Source: Stentor coeruleus (Eukaryota; Ciliophora; Heterotrichea; Heterotrichida; Stentoridae). Taken from it: DNA of 64,000 nt. The notes beneath the pieces are model-generated. The model made no database searches, was not told the origin of the DNA, and saw only the letters and a program-made list of their open reading frames with translations. Shown piece by piece: positions 49,109 to 59,368 of the stretch (its first letter is position 1; each line of letters starts with the position of its first letter). A program made the translations under genes and the position numbers. The stretch is taken from the NCBI GenBank assembly GCA_001970955.1, contig MPUH01000154.1, forward strand, positions 1 to 64,000. The letters are read 5' to 3'.

Positions 49109-52100
49109 ATGTCAGACTCTACACCTCATGAACTAAAACGAGCAGCGAGTATCAACTATGGCTTAGAAAAGCTCAATATAGAAATAAAGAAACCTTCTCA
49201 ACAAGCTGATGGAAGTACATACCTTAATCATGATATTCCAGGAATGGAAGTCCTTAACAAGTTTGTATCATTCAGTATGAATTCTTTTGACTTCAAATGG
49301 TCAAGTGTAATTTTTTTTGTGAACATTTACAACTGCTTCACCGTTGCATATTTTCTAGGGTTTTCTGGATACCCTTCAGGTTTCTGGTTTGCCCTAGAAA
49401 TGGCTTCAGAAGTGATTCTTTTAGCTGACATTGCAATAAGAATGTTATTAAGAAACACTGAAAACTATAAACGCATGTGGTTTTTACATGAAAAATGCTC
49501 TTATTCACTAAGCGTTTGCATGCTTTTATCATCAGTGCCTTATTCAATGATATGTTTAGGATATTCTTATAAACTTGATCATTGGGTTGTAAGTCTTATT
49601 CGTTTGCCGAAATTTTTAAGGATTTTCCAGTTCAGAACTTACTTGACTAATTTGAAAATAACCCGCCGGAGTAAAGGTTGGGAAATATTGGATTTTTTTA
49701 CCTTTTTTTTAATGCTCATGATAACAACGCATTTTGTTGCTATGTTTATGATGATGAATGAAAGGATTGAAAGAGAAAATTATGTGGATAATCATTTGTC
49801 GGGGTATTGGAAGGAAAAAGGATCAAGTCGTAAAGAAATTTTTATGGATATTGAATTTTGGGCTTTAGGGTCTTTGGCTAGTATAACAATTTCTGATATT
49901 GTCCCTATGACAAGATTTGAGAAGATGATCGCTGTGTTTTATATAGTAATTGGGACTTCTGTTTTAGGAGCTGTTTTTGTTAAGCTTGTAGATTTGCTTG
50001 GGAAAAAAAACACTAAACAGATAATGAGCAAACAGAAAATCGAAACTGCAAAAAATTGGGTCAAAATCAGAAAACTATCAGATGAACTAAGAATCAGGGT
50101 GTTAAATTTTTACAACATCGCAGAGAACAAATTTTCAGATGTTTTTTTCCAATACAGATATCTTGATGAATTACCTTTATCTTTAAAAACAGAAATATCT
50201 TTACACTTACATCAAGATCTCATACCAAAAGTCAAACTTTTCGAACTTGGTGATCCAGCATTTATGATGGGAATAGTACGACATTTGAAACCTAAAATCT
50301 ACATGGCCGAAGACTATATTGTTAGAAGAGGAGACTATGCTGAAGATTTTTATTTTATCCGAGTTGGTTCAGTAGAAGTTTTGGCTTCAGACGATCAAAC
50401 AGCTATTTGTATTCTTGAAGAAGGGGCATATTTTGGGGAAATCGGTATCCTCCTTGAAGTATGTAGAACAGCATCTGTCCGGGCAATAATCGCTACATTA
50501 ATTTCTTGTATCCATAGAGAGACTTTTATTAACATCCTCAAAAATTTCCCTGAACATTTAGCTTTCCTTAAAAAAGTAGCAGAACAAAGACTGAAAACTA
50601 CAAATAAAGATGATATTGATACAAATTACGACTTACTTGAAGAAGAATCACAGTCAGAATCAGACTCAATAAGCTCAGATGAAAGTGAAGAACAATATTA
50701 TACAGCAGCTGAGCATAAAAATAAAAATTGTATTGAAAAATTCATTACTGTAAGGCAAAGCAAAACAATACCAGGTGTTTATCAAATAGATCCTTTTTCA
50801 TATTTTTATTATATCTGGAGTTTTATGATTATAATGTGTTATATTTTTTATCTATTTTACTTGACTTATGCTTTAGCGTTTAAAAGTGAAGGAAGTTGGC
50901 TTTTAGGTGCTTTTGATATTATGTCTTATTCGATTTTTATTGTTGATATTTTTGTTACTATGAATACATCAATTTTAACTGAGTTTGGGAATTATATACA
51001 CAATGATCAGGAGATAAGGAAAAATTATTTTGATAACTTTTTTATGTCTGACATGATTGCTGTTATCCCTTCGGATTTTATTAGTAAAGCTATTGGGCTT
51101 CCAATTTATGTGACAATTATCAGCAAGAGTGTTAGGCTTTTTAAGTTTCCAAAAATTAAGAGTTTGAGTACTACAATTATTAAGTATTCAGAATTCTCAT
51201 TGTCGCTTATAAAAATTGTCATTTATGCGCCGATTATGATTTTCATGGCTCATGCTTCGGCTTGTTTATTTTTCCTTGTTTGCAAGTTTCAGTATGAGTA
51301 TTATCAATATTATGATAAAAGTAAACCTTCGTTTTTCACAGCATTTAAGGAGAAAACAGGACATGATTTTATGGAAAAAAACCCTAATGAACAGTATATA
51401 GAGTTTTTGTATTTTTCAAGCTCGATTGCTTCATCTAATACTTATAATATTATTATTCCTGTTACTGTACTCGAGGAGCTATTTTGTTTTTTTATGCTAA
51501 TCTTAAGTCGTTTACTATTAGCTTTCCTCCTAGCAGAATCTTCATCTCTTATTGGTATTCTCCACAAACCTTATACAGATCAAATGGCTAAAATCAGCCT
51601 TATAAAAGAATGGATGTCCCAATATAAACTCTCAGAATCCTTAAGAAATCGAATATTAAACCATTACACCCTAGCATGGACAAAACTTAAAGGGGTCGAA
51701 GATGAAGAAATAATAAAAGACCTTCCTGATTCCTTACAAACTGATTTAACATCTTATTTATATTCAGGTATAATCAGAAGTGGTTTTTTCCCTGCTGAAG
51801 AACAAGGAGCAATTCGATCTATAATAAAAAAATGTAGAATGATAATGCAATGCAAAGGTGAAGAACTTATAAACGAAGGCGAACTCGGTTTAGAAATGTA
51901 TTTTATATTAGAAGGTGAAGTAGAGATCATAACTCATGATAAACTTGTATTAAACATCCTATACCCAGGAAATGTTTTTGGAGAAATGGCTTTATTAACC
52001 CCTTTTCCAACAGTTCGTGGAGCTACAGTTAAAGCTCGTACTGATGTATCATTAGCTATTCTTTCAATGGATGATTTTAATTTTGTCATGAACATTTACC

Positions 52101-55100
52101 CTGAATTTGCTAAAAAAGTACGCATGCAAGCTTCACAAAGAGAACAAATGAATCGTAAACTTATGCATTCAATTGGTGTTGAAGCAGCTAGAAAACATAA
52201 ACGTTTAAGTCTTATGGTAAGAAACTCAGAATGTATTGATAAAGAAGAGTTCTCAGAACGTAGAGAAAATCTGTATTACCCAAGTGAAATTACTATTGAA
52301 GTTCCAATACATCTTCATAATTATCAGTTGTTTTTAAGATTTCATAGATCAAGATGGAATAAAATCATACAGTTTTTGATAACTTTATGGAATGTTATTT
52401 ATATGCCTTTGTTACTTGCTTTTGATAATGGGACTTTTAATTATATCCCTGAGATTATTTCAATGACGATTTATGCTGTGTATGGAGTTTATTATGTTTA
52501 TGTATTATTATCTTTTAGAATCTACCCAAAAGAAATGACTTCACATTATTTTCCAAAGTCTTCTAAGGTTGCTATAATCAGTAAGCTTATACATCATATT
52601 GTGTTATGTTTACCTTTATTATTTATTCTTAAAGGGTATATGATGATATCTGGTGTTAAATTAGTTATTGTTATGATAAGGGTATCAGGGTATATATATT
52701 TATTAGAGTATATTCAAGAGTTAAAAATGAAATTAGAGTGGTTTTATGTGTTGAGGATTATTGAAGTGCTTTTTAACTTTGCCGTTATGAGTCATATTTT
52801 CGCTTGTGTGTTTATAGAAATCGCTAGTTGGAGTTCACAGAATTGGATTGAGAGTTATTTTGCAGATAAAGGTAATCATGTGTCAAGAAGTAATATTAAT
52901 GTATATGCTCTTAGTGCTCATTGGGCTTTTACCTGTCTTTCACATGCTTCTCTTGGTGACATTGTCGCCATATCGACAACAGAAAAACTCTACAACTCTT
53001 TTATCTGCATCATCGGGGCTTTTATATACGCAATACTTTTCGGCAATGTCTGTTCTTTAGTAAGTGAATTCGCCTCAAAACTCCGTAGTAAACTCCTTGA
53101 ATCCTATACTTTCGTCGTCGATTTCATAAAAAAAAAAAGAGTTGATCGAGCTTTTACAAGACAAGTTGACGATTATTTCAACTATCTTTGGCAATCTAAT
53201 AGCACATNCGCCTCAAAACTCCGTAGTAAACTCCTTGAATCCTATACTTTCGTTGTCGATTTCATAAAAAAAAAAAGAGTCGATCGAGCTTTTACAAGAC
53301 AAGTTGACGATTATTTCAACTATCTTTGGCAATCTAATAGCACATATATAGATGAATTTATAATAAAACAATTCCCTTTAGGCATAATGGCTGATGTACA
53401 GATTTTTAGATACTCTTCAGCAATGAGTAGTTCAATAATTTTCAAAGATCAAGATGGTTCAATAAATTATCAAATTGCTAGAACACTTTTTAGACTTATG
53501 GAGCTTCAATATTATCTAACTGGGGATATTATAATAAAATTAGGTGATACAACTTTAGATATGTTTATTATATTAAAAGGAGAAGTTGAAGTTATTAGTA
53601 TTAAAGGAAATCAAGTCATAGCAACATTGAAAAATGGTGACCATTTTGGAGAAGCTAATCTTTTATTAAATACTTCAATGAGAACTGCTAATGTTATAGC
53701 ATCAAAAATCAGTCAAATTGGGGTTTTACATAAAGAATGTATTGAGAAAATGAGCGCAGCATATCCTGAATGGCTTGAGTATATGACGAATTTGGCTAGT
53801 GAGAGGATAAATTATTTATTTAAAACGAAAAACCCAAGAGAAGCTAATGAAATTGTGGAAAAAATAAGTCAGAAAATATTGTCTAAGCCGAGTGTGATAA
53901 AAAAATATACTAAGAGAGCTGAGAAACTTATTGCCCCAAAGCTTATAGAATCATCTAAACATCCAAATAATAGTAGGTGGATATGGATGAGCTTTTTACA
54001 TTTAATGCTTATTGTGTATTCAGTATTTGCTATACCTGTACAGATAGCTTTTAATTACCCTGTAGAAAGATACCTACTTTATATAGAATCTTTTGTTGTC
54101 CTTGAGAGCTTTGGGTTTTTTTTAATAACTTTTAGGTATTCGATATTACTGAAAGTTAAAAAAGATGCAGAATATAAAGATCTATTGAAATTCTTTTATC
54201 AGAACTATATGCTCCAAGATGTTATAGGTTTTTCACCTTTTAACCTCGTGTTTCCTCTTGCTGGGATTACAGAGCCTATTGAGTTGATTTTATTCCTTCG
54301 CATGCTCAGACTTTTTTCAGTAATGCGAATCCCATCTCTAATGCAGAAAATCGAGCTTCATATCCGTGGGCTTATCCGTATTCTCATCCCTTTAAAATCA
54401 ATGTTTTTTCTTATCCTTTTAATGCACTGGTCAAGTTGTTTTTGGTTTTTTGTTGTAAATCAACAGCATTCATCTCATACATGGATCGATGCTGAAGGTC
54501 TTCGTGGTCAAACTGTAGCATCAATAAATTGGGTCCATTCAATCTATTATATAACAAATATTGCTACAGGAACTGGATATTCAGATACAACTCCATGTAC
54601 AGTACTTGAAATCTGGCTTACAATGATGTTTATTCTTATAGGTAATATTTTATTTGCTGTAGCTTTTGGGCTTGTTGCATCATTATCATCTTTATTCAAA
54701 AACCGAATAAATATTTTATTAGAAAAACTGCATAAAATATTAAAAGTCCTTAGAAAAACTAAAATGCCCCCAGGAATGGTCGCAAGACTTGAAGCGTATT
54801 ATGTGTTTAATGAATCTTTATTAGAAACCTTTGGAAATCTAGACTGCAAAGTGTTGTATAATCACTTACCTAAAAATATTGTCAATAAAATCACGTATGA
54901 ATGTAATAAGCATTTTCTTAAAAAAATGCCTTTTTTCCAAGAACATGAGTTTATAGAAATGGTTGAAAGGATATCGTTGCATATGATTCCTAAAATATAT
55001 TTGCCGAATGATTATATTATTTATAAAAATGATATTGGGGAAGAGATGTATTTTATTATTCTTGGAAGTGTTGATATATTATCACCAGATGGGACTAAAG

Positions 55101-55654
55101 TGATTAAAACTCTAGGTAAAGGTGATTATGTTGGAGAAGTAGCTTTATTATTTGATGTTAAAAGAATGTGTTCAGTTATTGCCAGGACTTTATCTTTATT
55201 GTATTTGCTAGGGAAAAAAGAGTTTCAGCATATTATAAAAGGGTATCCAGCAGCTCTTGATGTTATGACCCAAGAATCGAATAAAAGAAAAGCTGAAGCT
55301 ATGGTTATACAAGAAAACCAGAAGAGAAATGAGGTTATCGCTGTTGAAGAAGTCTCAAGTGGAGACACATCAAAAGAAGATATGGAAAGAGCCTTAAATT
55401 TGATTACATCTTTATCTTATTATTCGCAACAACCTGGAGATAGGAGTATGACTGCATTAACTGGGATGAATAATGTTAAATCTGAACTTGTTAGAGACTC
55501 ATATGCTATAGAAAACAAACAGTTGCAGCTGTATAAAAGGAGGCCACATAAGGAATACTCTAGGGAAAAAAGGTTTAGTCAAGAAAGCTTGGGGAAAGAA
55601 ATTGTGTTGTCGAATTTTTCTAAACTCAAAATGCAGTGGTTTGTAGAAATATAA
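49109..55654 (+). CDS. Four-repeat cyclic-nucleotide-gated-type ion channel
   Basis: One frame of 2,181 codons, 46 of them a false repeat at N 53208, encodes four consecutive modules, each with six transmembrane helices, a pore loop and a cyclic nucleotide-binding domain (CNBD). Cassettes are YFGEIGILLEVCRTAS (about 441), VFGEMALL (956), HFGEANLL (raw 1512) and YVGEVALL (raw 2007). Pore loops are SLASITISDIVP (255), SIASSNTYNIIIP (771), CLSHASLGDIVA (1276) and NIATGTGYSDTTP (raw 1817); only the last resembles a K+ filter (TxGYxD). Covalent four-repeat channels of this sort are known as CNGK from sea urchin and zebrafish sperm. Probable plasma or ciliary membrane location. The pore asymmetry makes ion selectivity unclear. 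Confidence 0.93.
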   Translation: MSDSTPHELKRAASINYGLEKLNIEIKKPSQQADGSTYLNHDIPGMEVLNKFVSFSMNSFDFKWSSVIFFVNIYNCFTVAYFLGFSGYPSGFWFALEMASEVILLADIAIRMLLRNTENYKRMWFLHEKCSYSLSVCMLLSSVPYSMICLGYSYKLDHWVVSLIRLPKFLRIFQFRTYLTNLKITRRSKGWEILDFFTFFLMLMITTHFVAMFMMMNERIERENYVDNHLSGYWKEKGSSRKEIFMDIEFWALGSLASITISDIVPMTRFEKMIAVFYIVIGTSVLGAVFVKLVDLLGKKNTKQIMSKQKIETAKNWVKIRKLSDELRIRVLNFYNIAENKFSDVFFQYRYLDELPLSLKTEISLHLHQDLIPKVKLFELGDPAFMMGIVRHLKPKIYMAEDYIVRRGDYAEDFYFIRVGSVEVLASDDQTAICILEEGAYFGEIGILLEVCRTASVRAIIATLISCIHRETFINILKNFPEHLAFLKKVAEQRLKTTNKDDIDTNYDLLEEESQSESDSISSDESEEQYYTAAEHKNKNCIEKFITVRQSKTIPGVYQIDPFSYFYYIWSFMIIMCYIFYLFYLTYALAFKSEGSWLLGAFDIMSYSIFIVDIFVTMNTSILTEFGNYIHNDQEIRKNYFDNFFMSDMIAVIPSDFISKAIGLPIYVTIISKSVRLFKFPKIKSLSTTIIKYSEFSLSLIKIVIYAPIMIFMAHASACLFFLVCKFQYEYYQYYDKSKPSFFTAFKEKTGHDFMEKNPNEQYIEFLYFSSSIASSNTYNIIIPVTVLEELFCFFMLILSRLLLAFLLAESSSLIGILHKPYTDQMAKISLIKEWMSQYKLSESLRNRILNHYTLAWTKLKGVEDEEIIKDLPDSLQTDLTSYLYSGIIRSGFFPAEEQGAIRSIIKKCRMIMQCKGEELINEGELGLEMYFILEGEVEIITHDKLVLNILYPGNVFGEMALLTPFPTVRGATVKARTDVSLAILSMDDFNFVMNIYPEFAKKVRMQASQREQMNRKLMHSIGVEAARKHKRLSLMVRNSECIDKEEFSERRENLYYPSEITIEVPIHLHNYQLFLRFHRSRWNKIIQFLITLWNVIYMPLLLAFDNGTFNYIPEIISMTIYAVYGVYYVYVLLSFRIYPKEMTSHYFPKSSKVAIISKLIHHIVLCLPLLFILKGYMMISGVKLVIVMIRVSGYIYLLEYIQELKMKLEWFYVLRIIEVLFNFAVMSHIFACVFIEIASWSSQNWIESYFADKGNHVSRSNINVYALSAHWAFTCLSHASLGDIVAISTTEKLYNSFICIIGAFIYAILFGNVCSLVSEFASKLRSKLLESYTFVVDFIKKKRVDRAFTRQVDDYFNYLWQSNSTXASKLRSKLLESYTFVVDFIKKKRVDRAFTRQVDDYFNYLWQSNSTYIDEFIIKQFPLGIMADVQIFRYSSAMSSSIIFKDQDGSINYQIARTLFRLMELQYYLTGDIIIKLGDTTLDMFIILKGEVEVISIKGNQVIATLKNGDHFGEANLLLNTSMRTANVIASKISQIGVLHKECIEKMSAAYPEWLEYMTNLASERINYLFKTKNPREANEIVEKISQKILSKPSVIKKYTKRAEKLIAPKLIESSKHPNNSRWIWMSFLHLMLIVYSVFAIPVQIAFNYPVERYLLYIESFVVLESFGFFLITFRYSILLKVKKDAEYKDLLKFFYQNYMLQDVIGFSPFNLVFPLAGITEPIELILFLRMLRLFSVMRIPSLMQKIELHIRGLIRILIPLKSMFFLILLMHWSSCFWFFVVNQQHSSHTWIDAEGLRGQTVASINWVHSIYYITNIATGTGYSDTTPCTVLEIWLTMMFILIGNILFAVAFGLVASLSSLFKNRINILLEKLHKILKVLRKTKMPPGMVARLEAYYVFNESLLETFGNLDCKVLYNHLPKNIVNKITYECNKHFLKKMPFFQEHEFIEMVERISLHMIPKIYLPNDYIIYKNDIGEEMYFIILGSVDILSPDGTKVIKTLGKGDYVGEVALLFDVKRMCSVIARTLSLLYLLGKKEFQHIIKGYPAALDVMTQESNKRKAEAMVIQENQKRNEVIAVEEVSSGDTSKEDMERALNLITSLSYYSQQPGDRSMTALTGMNNVKSELVRDSYAIENKQLQLYKRRPHKEYSREKRFSQESLGKEIVLSNFSKLKMQWFVEI
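53071..53345. repeat. Scaffold-join duplication at N 53208
   Basis: Two 137-bp copies (53071-53207 and 53209-53345) flank one N, with two mismatches seen (TCGTCGTCG against TCGTTGTCG; GTTGATCG against GTCGATCG). The 138-bp insert adds 46 false codons after the S6 helix of the third module. Confidence 0.92.
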
Positions 55655-55818
55655 AACTAATAACTACTTATAAAATTAACCCAAACTTTATATCTAATCA
55701 TTTTTAAAAAACCCTAAAACAATTAAATCCATCATCAAAAAATCATATATTCCTCTACTCACAAATTCTTATATAAACCAAATGCCAATATCTCCCAAAA
55801 TAGTTTAATTTAAACAAT

Positions 55819-58431
55819 ATGGAATCCTATCTATCCAAACTCAAAGACTTTTGCTTTAACTCCAGTACAATCATAGAATATTTTCTAGTAATTGGGATAA
55901 ATCATTCAAGTCTTCAAGAAAGCATAGAAATACAACATAATCTAGCTCCAAAAATCCTCAGTCAATTCCCATGTTTTAATCGAAATGAAATTGTAATCCC
56001 AGAGTCTATCCCAATTTTCTGTTTTCCATGGGGTTTAAATATATCAAAAACCCAAGATGAACCAACTATATCTTATTTGCTTTTGACTGATGAAAAAGGA
56101 AACAAATTATATTGCACATCTTTAAAAATCTGGGAACCATGCGAGGAGTTTTTAGAAGAAAACGAATCAACACAAGCATCAAAGCTTAGCTGTTCTTTTT
56201 ATTCAAATGCTGTAATTTATGTGCCAAAATGCATTGTGCTAGTATCTAAACTTGCGTTTTTTGAAACTTTTGAGAGAATCCTCCGTAAAATCCATATCCT
56301 TACTATGAAATCAATTGTAATCCCTATAGATTGGGTTGTTGGGAATTTGACTTTATTAATACCAACACCTCCACGAGGACATTTGTCTGTAGAATATAAA
56401 ATTGATGATATGGAATGTATTTTTAAACTACCTCCTTTGAATAAACTCCCTTTGTTAGATATAAATCTTGGATGTGTTTTTACTTGTTTAAGCTTAGAAA
56501 ATGTTTTAAAGGTATTTACATGTTTAGCTTTAGAATATTCGATTGTGTTTTTATCATCACAAGATATTTGCTTATCTTCTTGTTCAATGTCTTTATTGTC
56601 TTTACTTTTCCCTTTTCAATGGAGTTTAGTGTGTGTACCGATTCTTCCTGAGCTTTTACTTGACTATTTATATTCCCCAGTTAGTTATGTATACGGACTT
56701 AATATAAAAATCAAAGAAGAAGTTTATATACGAGGAAATGAAAGTCTTTTTATAGTCGATTTAGACAATGACGCTTTTTACTCCAATGCTCAATCTATGA
56801 AAATATCTAATGAAAGCCTTTCCCCAATCACAATCCCCAACCTACCAATTCACTATGGGAAAAAACTCAAAAAAAACCTTGAAAAAATCCTTGAGCCCCA
56901 CGAAAATCAGGAAATCAAAAAATTCTCTCAAGAAACCTCAGAAAGCATCAGAAATTCTTTCTTTCAGTTCTTCGTCTCAATCTTGAAAAACTATAAAAAA
57001 TTCATGAACTTCAGCAGCACAACTGAAAATTTCAGCTACTTTGATGAAGCTGGGTTTATAAAAGATTGTCCAGACAATGCGAGAAGTTTTTTCACAAGGT
57101 TTCTGAAAACCCAGATGTTTGCGAATTTCTGTGAAATCAGGATCAGGCCTCAAAATATTGAAGAACATTCAGAAAACTTGCTTTTTGATGAGCAGATACT
57201 AGCAAAACTCAACCGATCTAAGCTGAGGTATAGCAAATTCCCAACCCCTTTTATAAATGACACATCTCAAATATGGAAAAACTCATACAAAGTCCCAGAG
57301 ATCTTATCAATATCTGATAGAAAAGAGACAAAATATAGCATTTTCCCATGTATTGACTTAGAAATTTTAACCGAGTATCCTTTGCCTAGAGAAAAACCCC
57401 CAAAGTACTCAGAATCTATAGATTTCCCATATTCAGCGTCTATAGAATCAAGTCAAAAAAATGCTTCAGAAGAAGAATTGATATACTTAGGTTGGGTTGA
57501 ACTATGGGCAGCATGTCTATGGTATCAAGATGAAAGTGAACATAATCTAAGATTCAAAGAATTAGTCTCAACATTACGATTATTAAAAAGAATCAGTACA
57601 ATCTCACTAACCCCAACCTATAAAATCTTATTAGAAGCCTCAGCAAGAGTGAATCCTAGTCTAGGCATGCCAATTTTCAAAGAAATGACCGACTCACAAG
57701 TCATGGTCGATGCGGCAACAGTTCATTTACTACAAAGAATCCTTAGCCTTTCTATAAAAAAAGACCAACACTCTGCATTAAAAAACACTGGGAATAGTAT
57801 TTTCTACACAAATAGCAGTATAAACGATAACTTCCTCCCAAATATCTACAGAAGAAGAGTTTTTACAAAACAAAGCGATCATCACATTTTTGCCAAACAA
57901 GAATTATGCTTTCTTATTAAAGAAACATGTAAAGAATGCAAAAAATTTCTAAGTATCGCTGAAATTAAAGCTGGATGGCAAAATACTGCTTATGTTTTTG
58001 AATCAACTTGCTTAGGGTGTAAAGAAAAATATATACCAAATTTGAGAATAAGGATTGGATTAGAAGTTGGTCATGAACAAAAAACTTCAAATCGTGAAAA
58101 TACAATTTTTGTATCGGCTATAACTTTAAGAACTATGGTAAAAGATTTACTTGTTGATTTGAATAATAAGTTTAAACTTGATATTGACACTTTAAGGATA
58201 TTTAATCCTATTATATTTTGGAATCTTATTTGGCATTTTAATAATTTGAACTTACCTTTTGAGTTTATGTTACCTTATGAAAAAGAAGTTACTGATGTGA
58301 AAAGCTCGTTTGTTATTGTCGGAGAAGAAGTTGGGAAAAAGATTAAGGTGGATAAAGAGGTACAGACTGATTGGAATTTGGTAAATATTGATCAGGCGAT
58401 AAGAAAGTATAACGAAATGATTAATAAATAA
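55819..58431 (+). CDS. DENN-domain Rab guanine-nucleotide exchange factor, DENND4-like
   Basis: The 870-aa protein has a tripartite DENN module: an upstream part (about 60-105, FCFPWGLNI and YCTSLKIWEP), a central DENN (about 170-300, with LSLENVLKVFTCLALEYSIV, LLFPFQWSLVCVPILP and LDYLYSPVSYVYGLN) and a downstream part (about 375-450, including FFTRFLKTQMFANF). DENN proteins exchange GDP for GTP on Rabs. The C-terminal part carries a zinc-ribbon-like element (about 700-745: CKECKKFLSIAEIKAGW, then CLGCKEKYIPNLRI) of the kind found at the end of DENND4/C-myc promoter-binding proteins. Together with the TBC protein at 33 kb the window holds an activator and an inactivator of Rabs. The Rab target is unknown. 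Confidence 0.9.
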   Translation: MESYLSKLKDFCFNSSTIIEYFLVIGINHSSLQESIEIQHNLAPKILSQFPCFNRNEIVIPESIPIFCFPWGLNISKTQDEPTISYLLLTDEKGNKLYCTSLKIWEPCEEFLEENESTQASKLSCSFYSNAVIYVPKCIVLVSKLAFFETFERILRKIHILTMKSIVIPIDWVVGNLTLLIPTPPRGHLSVEYKIDDMECIFKLPPLNKLPLLDINLGCVFTCLSLENVLKVFTCLALEYSIVFLSSQDICLSSCSMSLLSLLFPFQWSLVCVPILPELLLDYLYSPVSYVYGLNIKIKEEVYIRGNESLFIVDLDNDAFYSNAQSMKISNESLSPITIPNLPIHYGKKLKKNLEKILEPHENQEIKKFSQETSESIRNSFFQFFVSILKNYKKFMNFSSTTENFSYFDEAGFIKDCPDNARSFFTRFLKTQMFANFCEIRIRPQNIEEHSENLLFDEQILAKLNRSKLRYSKFPTPFINDTSQIWKNSYKVPEILSISDRKETKYSIFPCIDLEILTEYPLPREKPPKYSESIDFPYSASIESSQKNASEEELIYLGWVELWAACLWYQDESEHNLRFKELVSTLRLLKRISTISLTPTYKILLEASARVNPSLGMPIFKEMTDSQVMVDAATVHLLQRILSLSIKKDQHSALKNTGNSIFYTNSSINDNFLPNIYRRRVFTKQSDHHIFAKQELCFLIKETCKECKKFLSIAEIKAGWQNTAYVFESTCLGCKEKYIPNLRIRIGLEVGHEQKTSNRENTIFVSAITLRTMVKDLLVDLNNKFKLDIDTLRIFNPIIFWNLIWHFNNLNLPFEFMLPYEKEVTDVKSSFVIVGEEVGKKIKVDKEVQTDWNLVNIDQAIRKYNEMINK

Positions 58432-59368
58432 TGGATTTGATAAGTGATGGATGAATAAAATTTGATTTTATAGTTTTCTGTGATTGTATTAAAGTTTTTA
58501 TATGATGAAGATATGATATTTTTTTGTTGCTAATAATTAAAAAGCAAATTTTTTGGGTTACAGGAAAAATGTTGATGAGTTTTATATAATAAATATTAGA
58601 TTATTTTTCAAGAGAAAAAACTGAGGAATTGATTGGAATTTTAGTGAAAAGATTATTATTATTAGTAGTTTTGATATGTTTATAACTAAAATTTATTATA
58701 GTTTTAGTAATAAAACAATTAAAGATAAAGTGAAAAATGTTTACATGTCGTGATATTTAAGTAAATTGTAATCTATAATCTTATATTGTAAAAATAAACA
58801 TAAAAGCATTTTATATAAACATATTCACTTTCATGAATCATGATAATTAGTAATTGTTTTTTACCTTAAATAAGCATTTTTACAACTAGTTAGCATTACA
58901 AAGTAAATCCGCGTTATTTAATTGATAATTCAAGAATATTATGAAATGTTGCGCCGGTAGCAAGTCAGCATTAGTCTATATATCAAAAGTCTCATACTAA
59001 AATTTGCATCTTCCTTATATCAAAAAAAATCTCATCACTTGAATGTTTTTTCATTATTAGTATCTCATTCCCTACAATATTTCTAATAATCTTCATATAA
59101 ACAACTACATAAATCCATATACTCTACCTTTAAATTTATCATAAACTCTATAATATAAACAGATAACTTAAGGAACTTAACAACTTTGGAACTTTCCCTA
59201 CCAAGCCTTTCACATCACTTCCTCATCTAATTTTCTCTCTTTAAGCTCATCATTCACTTCCAAAACCCATAAAAATTACTGGCTTTTCATTACAACTTCC
59301 ATGTTTATATTTATTGACGTATTCTTATACCAACCGTAAACTCATATTCTAAGGATAAATTTCATATA
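58432..59368. other. Intergenic, nothing certain
   Basis: Downstream of the DENN gene the plus strand is G-rich and C-poor (58432-58720); upstream of the kinase (59030-59290) it is C-rich. A small GC bump at 58949-58963 can fold as TTGC-GCCGGTA-GCAA, too short to call. No gene seen. Confidence 0.45.
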
